Shown here piece after piece: positions 9,102-17,281 of a stretch of DNA of 64,000 nucleotides; the stretch's first letter is position 1; every line of letters begins with the position of its first letter. This DNA is from Streptomyces barringtoniae (GTDB lineage Bacteria; Actinomycetota; Actinomycetes; Streptomycetales; Streptomycetaceae): assembly GCF_020819595.1 (NCBI RefSeq), contig NZ_JAJHNP010000012.1:124001-188000 (forward strand), written 5' to 3'. The notes beneath the pieces are model-generated. The model ran no database searches and was not told where the DNA came from. It saw only the letters and a program-made list of their open reading frames with translations. The translations under genes were made by a program, and so were the position numbers.

Positions 9102-9437
9102 GTGGACGACTGGGAGATGCACGATGAGGTACGGCTGTCGCCACGCGAACGGGTCGCGCTGCTGCAGATCGAGGCCTGCCTCAGGCAGGACCGCAGGTTC
9201 GCGCGCCGCATGGGCGACCCACCGCGAGGGGTGTGGCTGCCCGTGGCGGTGCTGCTGCTGGGCATCGCCTCGGCGTTCGTGGCCGTCATGGGCGTCCGCA
9301 CCTCGGACCCCGCACTGCTGTGGTGCTTCGCCCTGCTCTGGCCCCTGACCCTCTTCCAGGCGCTCCGCCTCCTGTGCCGAGCGGCCCGTCACCGCGCCCG
9401 CGCGCGCTCCGGAGCAGGCGTGCGCCCGTGGCTGTGA
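9102..9437 (+). CDS. DUF3040 small membrane protein
   Basis: A 111-residue protein from the GTG at 9102, chosen because GGAGGAGG lies about ten bases upstream; an ATG five codons later (9117) is possible. The N-terminal amphipathic segment 'LSPRERVALLQIEACLRQD' has the pattern of DUF3040 proteins ('LSxxExxxLxxIExxLxxDDPxFA'). Two hydrophobic helices follow (about residues 45-62 and 68-85), then an Arg-rich tail on the cytoplasmic side. The family is actinobacterial and of unknown function. It is monocistronic. Confidence 0.72.
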   Translation: MDDWEMHDEVRLSPRERVALLQIEACLRQDRRFARRMGDPPRGVWLPVAVLLLGIASAFVAVMGVRTSDPALLWCFALLWPLTLFQALRLLCRAARHRARARSGAGVRPWL

Positions 9438-10005
9438 TGCGCGGAGGCATCCAAGGGGCTTGTTGTGCACGGATCGGTGACGCTGATACGGCGACGGTGC
9501 TGATCGTGATCGGGGCCGTACCGGTCGCCGGGCCGATCGGGGCCGCAGGCCGAGGCCGGCTCCGGTGCCTCCTCGCCCTGCGGCCCTGGTGACCGGGGGT
9601 ACACATGCGGCAGGGCGAGACGCCGATGACCGGCCCGGCCCCTGGGCGGTCATGGGCAGTCAGCCGCCGCCGTGGCCATCAACCGCCGCCCTGGGCCGGC
9701 CGCGGGCTCCCCGGCCCCTGATCACGGACTCCCTGGCCGCTCGTCCCGGGCTTCTCGGGCCCGTCCCGCATACGCCGCGCCCGAAGGTTCGCGGGCTCCC
9801 CGGGGCCCATTCGGCAGCCGGGGCCCACGGCAGGCCGGCCTTCGCCGGACACGGCACACAGGCCGGCCTTCGCCGGACAGGGCCCGGCGTCCGCCCCGTC
9901 CCTGCGGACGGACGACCGACGGGGTTCACCCAGCCATATCAGCTGGGCCGAGCCCCGTCGCGATCCCTGGCTCGACCGACCGTCAGCTCGCCCCTCGGCT
10001 CACCC
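9438..10005. other. Intergenic region with tandem 21-nt repeats, no gene recognised
   Basis: 568 bases between the DUF3040 gene and the convergent hemerythrin gene. The only structure I see is two identical 21-nt direct repeats (9831-9851 and 9859-9879), each able to fold as CCGGC-CTTC-GCCGG. Long reading frames crossing the region lack family resemblance. Confidence 0.5.
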
Positions 10006-10569
10006 TCAGCTTTTCTTCCCCCGCCCCGACAGCGCGTCGCGCATCCTGTCGACCAGGCCCGCTCCCGGTGCCAGCAGCTTGTTGGCCGGGGGAGTGTCAG
10101 GTGCCGAGGGGTGCGGGCGGGTCGGAGCCATCTTCTTCGCGCGGCGCACCTTGTCGCCGAGGTCCATCAGCGCGTCCGCCGTGCAGGCGGCCTCCATCCT
10201 CGGGAAGAGGTTCTGCTCCTCGTCCATCACATGGGACCGGATCTCGCTCATCAGCTGTGCCATGAGCGTGTCGAACCGGGGGTCGTCCGCCTGCAGGCCC
10301 TCCATGTCCTTCATGATCTGTTCGGCCTTGGCGTGATCCTCGATCTCCTTGTCCGCCAAGGCGTCCCCACCCGTGATGTGCTCGCGCACCGCCGGGTACA
10401 GATAGGACTCCTCCGCGACCGAGTGCCGTACCAGCTCGATCGTCGCCTGGTCGGCGAGGTCCTTGCGGTCCTTGGAGCCGGGCGGCAGCGCCTCGATACG
10501 GCCGAAGATCTCCTCGACCTCACGGTGATCGGTCGTCAGCTCCTGGATGACGTTTCCGCCGTGACCCAT
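10006..10569 (-). CDS. Hemerythrin HHE-domain protein
   Basis: A 187-residue soluble protein. The first ~140 residues form a four-helix hemerythrin fold with the metal-ligand pattern 'TTDHREVEEIF', 'HSVAEESYLYP', 'DHAKAEQIM' and 'HVMDEEQNLFP', which can bind a non-haem di-iron centre. Such proteins sense or scavenge oxygen, NO or redox stress, but the ligand cannot be told from sequence. The C-terminal ~45 residues are Pro/Lys-rich and probably disordered. The ATG has a GGAGG-type site upstream. It stands alone, in the same direction as the pyruvyl-transferase remnant upstream. Confidence 0.88.
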   Translation of the reverse strand: MGHGGNVIQELTTDHREVEEIFGRIEALPPGSKDRKDLADQATIELVRHSVAEESYLYPAVREHITGGDALADKEIEDHAKAEQIMKDMEGLQADDPRFDTLMAQLMSEIRSHVMDEEQNLFPRMEAACTADALMDLGDKVRRAKKMAPTRPHPSAPDTPPANKLLAPGAGLVDRMRDALSGRGKKS

Positions 10570-10671
10570 GTCGTCACCTCCTGCGAGACATCGCGGCGGC
10601 CCATGAGCGGCCTGCCGTCGCCGCGCCGAGTGCCCCGCGCGCGCCGCGCTACACGGCCCGCCCGCGCGGGA

Positions 10672-11565
10672 TCAGCGCACCATGTGCCGCGCGGCTGCCG
10701 TCCGGCCCGCCCGGGACAGCGCCCACCGCCACCAGTGGTCCAGCAGCTCCTCGCTCGGCGCCCCCGCGTCCACCAGCGCCGGCCGGCCCACCGCCCGTGC
10801 CTGGGCGCCGACCTTGGCGCCGCCCGAGACCGGGTCGACGGCGATCACCGGAGTGCCGGTGCGCAGGGCCGGCACCAGACCGTGCAGCCGGGTGGTGACC
10901 ACCAGGTCGCAGCGGGAGACCAGCGCCAGGAACTGCTCGGCCGTGGCGCACAGCCGCCAGTCGCCCGCGGCCAGTCGGGTGTCGGCCGCCAGGCGTGCGC
11001 AGTCCTTGCCGGCCGTCCGGCCGGTGAGCCGGACCTTGGCCTCCTCGTGCGGCGCCGCGCGCCGTACTCGCCCTGCCCGTGCGAGAGCACCACCCCGGCC
11101 ACCGGCGGCAGCGGGCCCGCCGGAGCCGTGGCCGCGAGGTCGTGCCGGGCCGGTGCCGCCGTGCCGTCCCGGGCGACGAGCTCGTGGAAACCGGTGGCCG
11201 CGGGATCCGCCGGGTCGACGACCGACACGCCGGCGGCCAGTCGATGACACGTCCTGAACCTGGCGTGCAGGGCGGCGACTTGGGGCCCGTACACCGGGCC
11301 GCACACGAAGAGCACGGTGTCGTACGCCGCCGGCCGGACTGCCTCCAGCGACAGCGGGCCGGGACGGAAACCCGGGCTCCATGCGGTGTCGTGCCGGATG
11401 CCCGCGCCGGTCAGCTCGGCCGAGTCGTGCCGCTGCGCCAGTACGTTCCCGGCCGTCGCCTCCCCGTCCCGGAAAACCGAACCAGCCGGTCAGCAGTACG
11501 CGCCCGGTCGACCGGCCGGGTTGCCGCAGAGCGCGCAGCAGCGCGGCGGTGACCTCGTCGTGCAT
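10672..11565 (-). pseudogene. Polysaccharide pyruvyl transferase family protein, two frameshifts
   Basis: The N-terminus (MHDEVTAALLRAL...TGWFGF) and the C-terminal domain ('VVTTRLHGLVPALRTGTPV', 'IAVDPVSGGAKV') lie in one frame, but the middle (about 11060-11470, including 'DGEATAGNVLAQ' and 'TVLFVCGPVYGPQ') lies in another. The first shift is at an A-run at 11473-11476 (one base too many) and the second in GC-alternating DNA near 11045-11062 (one too few); they cancel. Intact relatives transfer pyruvate ketals to exopolysaccharide sugars or belong to the related CsaB fold. It diverges from the glycan operon. Either the gene is decayed or the read contains two indel errors; high third-position GC in all parts favours recent change or error. 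Confidence 0.75.
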
Positions 11566-11891
11566 GGCCCTCTCGAACTCCCTTCAGGCGTCGCCCACGG
11601 CCGTCCCCACCTGCCTTGACGTCGTTGGAGTCGCGCGAGCACCCGGCCTTCCGGACAATAAGGATGCAACATGTGAAACCAACTGGCAGGGGAACCCCAG
11701 TGCTCGTGCCGTCCAGCCAGCGGCGGCCGACCAGGGCGGTCCTCCGGAACAGCGGGGCCCGAGCCCTCTCCTTGTTTCCCCAGCACCCCCAGCGAGGCCG
11801 GCAAGCTCGGCCCCGGCGACGCGGTACGCGCCGAACGCCCAGGCAGGAGCGTTCCCGGGGCGCGACGACGTGGACGAAGGAACAGGCCCCC
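11566..11891. other. Divergent promoter region of the glycan locus
   Basis: 326 bases between the pyruvyl transferase and the SDR epimerase. An AT-richer segment at about 11655-11695 is the likely promoter area. I see no inverted repeat strong enough to name an operator. An open frame runs upstream of the epimerase but has no family match before residue 1 of the Rossmann fold. Confidence 0.4.
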
Positions 11892-12899
11892 ATGACTGGT
11901 GCCACACCGTTTTCCTGGCGGCGCGCCCTCGTGACCGGAGGCGCCGGCTTCCTCGGCTCCCATCTGTGCGAACGGTTGCTGGATTCGGGGGTCGAAGTCG
12001 ACTGTGCCGACAATCTCGCCTGCGGCCGGCGTGAGAACGTCGCCACGCTCGAGGAACGGCCAGGTTTCCGGTTCGCACGGCTCGACGTCTCCGCGCCCGA
12101 CTGCGTGGAGCTGCTGCCGGGGCCGTACGACCTCGTGCTGCACTTCGCCTGCCCCGCCTCGCCCGCCGACTATCTGCGCCTGCCCCTGGAGACCCTGGAC
12201 GTCGGCAGTCTCGGCACCCGCAACGCCCTCGCGATCGCCGAACGCGACGGGGCGCGCCTCCTGCTCGCGTCGACCTCCGAGGTGTACGGCGATCCGCTGG
12301 TGCACCCGCAGCACGAGGGCTACTGGGGCAATGTGAACCCGGTCGGGCCGCGCAGTGTGTACGACGAGTCCAAGCGGTTCGCCGAGGCACTCGTCACCGC
12401 GCACGCCGGCACCAGGCGCAGCGACGCCGGGATCGTGCGGCTGTTCAACACCTACGGGCCGCGGATGCGGGCCCACGACGGCCGTGCGGTGCCCACCTTC
12501 ATCTGCCAGGCGCTGGCCGGCGAACCGGTCACCGTGACCGGCGACGGCAGCCAGACCCGCTCGCTGTGCTACGTGGACGACACCGTCGACGGCGTCCTGC
12601 GGGTGGCCGCGAGCAGGGCCGTACGGCCGGTGAACATCGGCGGCAGCGACGAGATCACCGTCGCCGACCTGGCCCGCCGGGTGGTCGCCCTGACCGGCTC
12701 CCGGTCGCCGATCGCGTTCGTCGGCCGGCCCGTCGACGACCCCGCCCGGCGCCGACCCGACACCACACTCGCGCGCGAACTCCTCGGCTGGTCCCCCCAG
12801 ATCCCCTGGGAGGAGGGGCTGAAGCAGACCATCGCCTACTTCGCCGCCCGGCCCCCGCAACCGCCACCGCGCGAGGAGGACCCGGCCCCGCGGCCCTGA
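11892..12899 (+). CDS. SDR-family NAD-dependent epimerase/decarboxylase, UDP-glucuronate decarboxylase-like
   Basis: 335 residues. The NAD-binding motif 'VTGGAGFLGSHL' is at about 13-24 and the catalytic Tyr-Lys pair in 'YDESK' at about 157. The segments 'CPASPADY', 'LLASTSEVYGDP' and 'GYWGNVNPVGPRS' are characteristic of UDP-xylose synthases, which oxidise and decarboxylate UDP-glucuronate. It resembles these more than ADP-heptose 6-epimerase (HldD). It would supply a nucleotide sugar to the glycosyltransferases that follow. The ATG has GAAGGA upstream. A 31-nt gap separates it from the carbamoyltransferase, probably in one transcript. Confidence 0.83.
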   Translation: MTGATPFSWRRALVTGGAGFLGSHLCERLLDSGVEVDCADNLACGRRENVATLEERPGFRFARLDVSAPDCVELLPGPYDLVLHFACPASPADYLRLPLETLDVGSLGTRNALAIAERDGARLLLASTSEVYGDPLVHPQHEGYWGNVNPVGPRSVYDESKRFAEALVTAHAGTRRSDAGIVRLFNTYGPRMRAHDGRAVPTFICQALAGEPVTVTGDGSQTRSLCYVDDTVDGVLRVAASRAVRPVNIGGSDEITVADLARRVVALTGSRSPIAFVGRPVDDPARRRPDTTLARELLGWSPQIPWEEGLKQTIAYFAARPPQPPPREEDPAPRP

Positions 12900-12930
12900 C
12901 CCCCGACCGCCCGCGCCCTGGAGACAGCGC

Positions 12931-14565
12931 ATGCACGTTCTCGGTATCAACGCACTCTTCCATGACCCCGCGGCCGCCCTGATCAGCGACGGCAAGGTCG
13001 TGGCGGCGGCGGAGGAGGAGCGGTTCTCGCGCCGCAAGCACGGCAAGCGGCCCGTCCCCTTCTCCGCGTGGGAGCTGCCGGAGCAGTCCGCCCGCTGGTG
13101 CCTGGAACGGACCGGCCTCACGCCGTCCGGCCTCGACGCCGTCGCCTACTCCTACGACCCCTCGCTCGCCCGCCCCGCCGAGCGGATGGGCCTCGAAGAC
13201 CCCTGGGACCACCTGCGCCAGGAGTACGCCCGCCAGGCCCCCGGCTTCCTCGCCGAGGCCCTGCCCGGACTCGACCCCGCCAAGGTCCGCTTCGTCCCCC
13301 ACCATGTGGCGCACGCCGCCTCCGCCGGGCCGGTCTCGCCGTACCCGGACTGCGCCGTGCTCGTCCTCGACGGCCGCGGCGAGTGCGGCTCGCACCTGGC
13401 CGGCCGCTGCACCAACCGTGAGCTGACCGTCCTCGGTACCCAGCAACTGCCGGACTCCCTGGGCCTGTTCTACGAGGACCTCACCGAGCACCTCGGTTTC
13501 CTGCGCAGCAGCGACGAGTTCAAGGTGATGGCGCTCGCCTCCTACGGCTCCCCGCGCTTCGCCGACCGGCTGCGGGAGTACGTCAGGGCCGACGAGCAGG
13601 GCGGTTTCCGTGCCCGGCCCGTCCCCTGGGCCGCACTCGTCCCGGCCCGCCCGGCCGGCGGAGCCTGGAGCCGGGACCACGCCGACCTGGCCGCGAGTGC
13701 CCAACTCTGCCTGGAGGAGGCCATGCTCGCCCTGGCCCGGTGGCTGCGCGGGCGCACCGGCGAGGACGCGCTCACCATGGCCGGCGGTGTCGCGCTGAAC
13801 TGCGTCGCCAACACCCGGCTGTGGCGGCAGAGTGGCTTCAGGCACGTGTGGGTGCAGCCCGCCGCCGGGGACGCCGGTACGGCCCTCGGCGCGGCCGCGC
13901 ACGTGGCCGGGCAGAAGGACACCCTGGAGCCGATGGCGACCGCGGCGCTCGGCCGCGGCTGGAGCGACGCCGAACTGCGCGAGTGGCTCGAGCGGGCCGC
14001 CGTACCGTACGAGGAGCCCGCCGACATCGCCGAGACGGCCGCCGAGGCGCTGGCCGCCGACCGGATCGTGGCCTGGTTCCAGGGTCGCAGCGAGTACGGG
14101 CCGCGCGCGCTCGGCCACCGCTCGCTCCTCGCCCACCCCGGCAAGGCCGCCAACCTGGAGCGGCTCAACGCGGTCAAGGGCCGCGAGGAGTTCCGGCCGG
14201 TCGCGCCCATGGTGCTCGCCGAACGCGCGGCCGAGATCTTCGACGGACCGCTGCCCAGCCCGCACATGCTCTTCGTGCACGACGTGGCCGCCGACTGGAA
14301 GGCCCGCATCCCGGCCGTGGTCCACGTCGACGGCACCGCCCGCATCCAGACCGTCGACCGCGCCCAGGAGCCGCTGGTCGCGCGGATGATCGACGGGTTC
14401 GAACGGCGCACCGGGCTGGCGGTGGTCGTCAACACCAGTCTGAACACGGCCGGCCGGCCCATGGTCGACGACCCGCGCGACGCCCTGGAGTGCTTCGGCT
14501 CCGCGCCCGTGGACCTGCTGGTGCTCGGCCCGTTCGCGATCCGCCGCGGGAAGGCGTTCGCATGA
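12931..14565 (+). CDS. Carbamoyltransferase, NodU/CmcH family
   Basis: 544 residues. The N-terminal ASKHA-like domain begins 'MHVLGINALFHDPAAALI' and contains 'HHVAHAASAG'. 'GGVALNCVANTRLW' (about 285-298) is the nucleotide-site motif. The C-terminal domain has 'RSEYGPRALGHRSLLAHP' and 'NTSLNTAGRPMV'. The enzyme makes carbamoyl-adenylate from carbamoyl phosphate and ATP and places the carbamoyl on a hydroxyl, here presumably of a sugar. GGAGA lies seven bases before the ATG. The stop overlaps the next start by 4 nt. It is the first gene of a chain of overlapping genes. Confidence 0.92.
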   Translation: MHVLGINALFHDPAAALISDGKVVAAAEEERFSRRKHGKRPVPFSAWELPEQSARWCLERTGLTPSGLDAVAYSYDPSLARPAERMGLEDPWDHLRQEYARQAPGFLAEALPGLDPAKVRFVPHHVAHAASAGPVSPYPDCAVLVLDGRGECGSHLAGRCTNRELTVLGTQQLPDSLGLFYEDLTEHLGFLRSSDEFKVMALASYGSPRFADRLREYVRADEQGGFRARPVPWAALVPARPAGGAWSRDHADLAASAQLCLEEAMLALARWLRGRTGEDALTMAGGVALNCVANTRLWRQSGFRHVWVQPAAGDAGTALGAAAHVAGQKDTLEPMATAALGRGWSDAELREWLERAAVPYEEPADIAETAAEALAADRIVAWFQGRSEYGPRALGHRSLLAHPGKAANLERLNAVKGREEFRPVAPMVLAERAAEIFDGPLPSPHMLFVHDVAADWKARIPAVVHVDGTARIQTVDRAQEPLVARMIDGFERRTGLAVVVNTSLNTAGRPMVDDPRDALECFGSAPVDLLVLGPFAIRRGKAFA

Positions 14566-15557
14566 CCGACGCGCCCGCCTACACCGTCGTCGTCCCGACG
14601 ATCGGCCGCCCCTGCCTCGCCGAGTGCCTGCGCGCGCTCGCCGCTGCCGAAGGGCACCCCCCGCACGAGGTCATCGTCGTGGACGACCGGCCCGAGTGCA
14701 ACGGCGACCTGCCGCTGCAGGCGGCCGGGCCACTGCTCGACCGGATACGGACCCTGCGCACCGGCGGCAAGGGCCCGGCCGCCGCCCGCAACGCCGGCTG
14801 GCGTACGGTCGCGACACCCTGGACGGTCTTCCTCGACGACGACGTCCAGGTGCTCCCGGCCTGGTCCCGGCTGCTCGCCCAGGACCTGCGGGAAGCCGGT
14901 GAGCACGTCGGCGGCATCCAGGGGCAGTTGCGTGTCCCCCTGCCCCTGGACCGCCGGCCCACCGACTGGGAACGAGGCACCAAGGGCCTGGAGAACGCCG
15001 CCTGGGCCACCGCCGACATGGCCTACCGCACCGAGGCGCTCGCCCGGGCGGGCGGTTTCGACGAACGCTTCCCGCGTGCCTTCCGCGAGGACGCCGACCT
15101 CGCCCTGCGGGTGCAGCGGGCCGGCTGGACACTGCGGCGGGGCCGCCGGATCACCTCTCACCCGGTCCGCCCGGCCCACTGGTGGGCCTCGCTGCCCGCG
15201 CAGCGCGGCAACGCCGACGACGCGCTGATGAACCGGCTGCACGGCCGCGACTGGTGGGCCCGTGCCCAGGCACCCCGCGGCCGGCTGCCCCGCCACCTGG
15301 CCGTGACCGGTGCCGCGCTCGCCGCGGCCGCCTGCGCACTCGCCGGGCGCCGCCGCGCCGCCACCGCCTGCGCGGCCCTGTGGACGCTGGGTACGGCAGA
15401 GTTCGCCCTCGCCCGCATCCTGCCGGGCCCCCGTACCGCCCGTGAGATCGCCGGGCTGCTCGGCACCAGCGTGCTCATCCCGCCCCTCGCCGTCCGGCAC
15501 TGGCTGCGCGGAGTCGTCCGCCACCGGCACGCCGAACCCCTGGGAGGTGCCGGGTGA
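14562..15557 (+). CDS. Family 2 glycosyltransferase with C-terminal membrane segments
   Basis: 331 residues. The GT-A fold starts 'YTVVVPTIGRPCLAECLRAL'. The metal-binding DxD-type motif is 'VFLDDDVQ' (about 87-94) and the acceptor region 'GGFDERFPRAFREDADLAL' (about 165-183). The last ~80 residues contain two hydrophobic Ala-rich segments that may associate with the membrane. Its ATG overlaps the carbamoyltransferase stop (ATGA), and its own stop overlaps the next GTG. Donor and acceptor are unknown; location suggests assembly of a heptose-containing glycan. Confidence 0.86.
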   Translation: MTDAPAYTVVVPTIGRPCLAECLRALAAAEGHPPHEVIVVDDRPECNGDLPLQAAGPLLDRIRTLRTGGKGPAAARNAGWRTVATPWTVFLDDDVQVLPAWSRLLAQDLREAGEHVGGIQGQLRVPLPLDRRPTDWERGTKGLENAAWATADMAYRTEALARAGGFDERFPRAFREDADLALRVQRAGWTLRRGRRITSHPVRPAHWWASLPAQRGNADDALMNRLHGRDWWARAQAPRGRLPRHLAVTGAALAAAACALAGRRRAATACAALWTLGTAEFALARILPGPRTAREIAGLLGTSVLIPPLAVRHWLRGVVRHRHAEPLGGAG

Positions 15558-17281
15558 ACCGCTTCTCGGCCGTCCTGTTCGACCGTGACGGCACCCTCGT
15601 CGAGGACGTGCCCTACAACGGCGACCCCGAACGCGTCCGACTGCTGCCCGGTGCCGCGGATGCCGTCGCACTCGCACGCTCCCACGGCCTGGCCACCGGG
15701 GTGATCAGCAACCAGTCCGGCATCGGACGCCGACTGCTCACCGCCGACGACGTGCACCGGGTCAACGAACGCGCCGACGCCCTGCTGGGCGGCCTGGACA
15801 CCTGGGTGTTCTGCCCGCACGCCCCGGACGCCGGCTGCGCCTGCCGCAAGCCACGCCCGGGCCTGGTCCTCACGGCCGCCGCACGACTCGGCGTCCCGCC
15901 CGCCGCGTGCCTGGTCATAGGTGACATAGCGGCCGACGTGCTGGCGGCGCGGGCGGCCGGCGCCCACGGGATCCTCGTACCGAACGCGGCCACCGCCCCC
16001 GCGGAACTGACCCGCTTCGCCGACCGGACCGCCCCGGACGTGCTCACCGCGGTGCGCAGGGCGCTCGCGGGGGCGGCGAGGCCGACCGGGCCGTGGCCGC
16101 CTTCACGGGGTGCATCGGCTGGTGATGGGGCGTGGTGGTCTGCGGGGGGTGCGGCGGCCGGTGACGGGGCGTGGTGGTTTGCGCGGGGTGCATCGGCCGG
16201 CGATGGCGCGTGGTGGTCTGCGGGGGATGCGCCGGCCGGTGACGGCGCTTGGCCGTCCGCGCGGGGCGCGGCTTCCCCTGCTGCGGCGTGGACCCCTCCC
16301 GGGGGCGCGCCGAGCCCGGATCGGATGTGCTGGCCCCTGCCGGATCTGACGGGCCCGGCCGGGAGGTGGCGGCGTCGGGAGGAGGCGGTGGCACCGTGTC
16401 GGGCGTGGGTGTCCGAGGGGGATGCGGTGGTGGCGGGCCGGGCGTGGCTGTCTTCGGGGGGCGAGCGGAGCCCGGATGGGGTGTGCTGCTCTCTGCTGGA
16501 TCTGACGGGCCTGGCCGGGGTGTGGCGGTGTGGGGAGGAGGCGGTGGTCCCGGGCTGGGCGTGGGTGTCCGAGGGGGACGTGGTGGTGGCGGGCCGGGTG
16601 TGGCTGTCTTCGGGGTGCGGGCGGAGCCCGGATCGGTCGCGCTGGTCCCTACTGGACATGACCGGCCCGGCCGGGATGCGGCCGTGTCGGGAGGAGGCGG
16701 TGGCACCGTGTCGGGCGTGGGTGTCCGAGCGGGGCAAGGCGGTCCAGGGTCGGGCATGGCTGTCTTCGCCGGACGTGGCGGTCTCTGATCAGGCGCGGTC
16801 GTCTGCGCCGGAGACGTCGGCCCCAGTGCGGATGTGGCCATCTCGGCAGAACATGGCGGCTCCGGGCCGGGCGTCGCCCTCCGGGCGGGACGCGGTGGTC
16901 CGGGGCCGGGCGTGGTCTTCCGAGCGGGACTTGGAGGAACGAGATCTCGCGTGGGCGTCCGAAGGAGACGCGGCGGTCCGGGGCCGGGCGTGGCTCTCGG
17001 AGCGGGACGCGGCGGTCCGGGGCCGGGTGTGGCCCTCGGAGCGGGACGCGGCGGTCCGGGGCTGGGTATGGCCCTCGGAGCGGGGTGCGGCGGTCCGGGG
17101 GCGGGTGTGGCTCTCGGAGCGGGGTGCGGCGGTCCGGGGGCGGGCGTGGCTGTGCCCGGGAGGCGTGGCAGACCGGGGTCGGGCGTGGCCCGCCGGGCCG
17201 GACGTGGCGGATCGGGGTCCGGCGTGGCTGTTCGCCGGGGACGCGGCGGCGCCGGGGTCGGGAAGGTGGGGGCCGTTGTGA
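15554..17281 (+). CDS. gmhB: D,D-heptose 1,7-bisphosphate phosphatase (GmhB-like) with thirty 13-residue C-terminal repeats
   Basis: 575 residues. Residues 1-176 are a complete GmhB-type HAD phosphatase: 'LFDRDGTL' (nucleophile Asp10, Asp12), 'VISNQSGIGR', the zinc loop 'CPHAPDAGCACRKPRPG' and 'GDIAADV'. It should dephosphorylate heptose bisphosphate between the two HldE steps. Normal GmhB ends here. Instead the frame continues for thirty consecutive 13-residue units (16082-17251), typically 'RGRAWLSERDAAV' with Trp at position 5, plus nine residues. The extension keeps G/C third positions, and its TGA overlaps the GTG of the next gene by 4 nt, exactly like neighbouring junctions, which supports translation in this frame. 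The role of the repeats is unknown. Confidence 0.8.
   Translation: MNRFSAVLFDRDGTLVEDVPYNGDPERVRLLPGAADAVALARSHGLATGVISNQSGIGRRLLTADDVHRVNERADALLGGLDTWVFCPHAPDAGCACRKPRPGLVLTAAARLGVPPAACLVIGDIAADVLAARAAGAHGILVPNAATAPAELTRFADRTAPDVLTAVRRALAGAARPTGPWPPSRGASAGDGAWWSAGGAAAGDGAWWFARGASAGDGAWWSAGDAPAGDGAWPSARGAASPAAAWTPPGGAPSPDRMCWPLPDLTGPAGRWRRREEAVAPCRAWVSEGDAVVAGRAWLSSGGERSPDGVCCSLLDLTGLAGVWRCGEEAVVPGWAWVSEGDVVVAGRVWLSSGCGRSPDRSRWSLLDMTGPAGMRPCREEAVAPCRAWVSERGKAVQGRAWLSSPDVAVSDQARSSAPETSAPVRMWPSRQNMAAPGRASPSGRDAVVRGRAWSSERDLEERDLAWASEGDAAVRGRAWLSERDAAVRGRVWPSERDAAVRGWVWPSERGAAVRGRVWLSERGAAVRGRAWLCPGGVADRGRAWPAGPDVADRGPAWLFAGDAAAPGSGRWGPL
16082..17251 (+). repeat. 39-bp tandem repeat array (30 units) inside gmhB
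   Basis: The coding frame divides without gaps into thirty 39-nt units. Units 2-5 are of the type GDGAWWSAGGAAA. Units 7-10 and 11-14 form a higher-order 156-nt repeat (16313-16468 and 16469-16624), partly repeated again at 16625-16775. Units 22-27 are close to RGRAWLSERDAAV. The plus strand is strongly G-rich over the whole array. Because 39 is a multiple of three, all six frames tend to stay open; only the gmhB frame is linked to a known domain and to a normal operon junction. Confidence 0.9.

Noticed and set aside
9565-11247. 560-residue plus-strand frame
   Set aside because: Runs antisense through the hemerythrin gene with its conserved His/Glu motifs; Arg/Pro-rich shadow composition.
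11892-12899. Assignment of the SDR as ADP-heptose 6-epimerase HldD
   Set aside because: The CPASPADY, STSEVYGDP and YWGNVNPVGPRS segments are those of UDP-xylose synthases; HldD lacks them.
12655-14325. 556-residue minus-strand frame
   Set aside because: Antisense to the SDR and carbamoyltransferase genes; no domain and no ribosome site.
16082-17251. CRISPR array
   Set aside because: Units are contiguous 39-nt coding repeats without unique spacers, and no cas genes are present.
16834-17277. Upstream extension of the heptosyltransferase into the repeat array
   Set aside because: The GT9 N-terminus begins at 17278 with a ribosome site and a 4-nt overlap; the extension is the same repeat in another frame with weaker G/C third positions.
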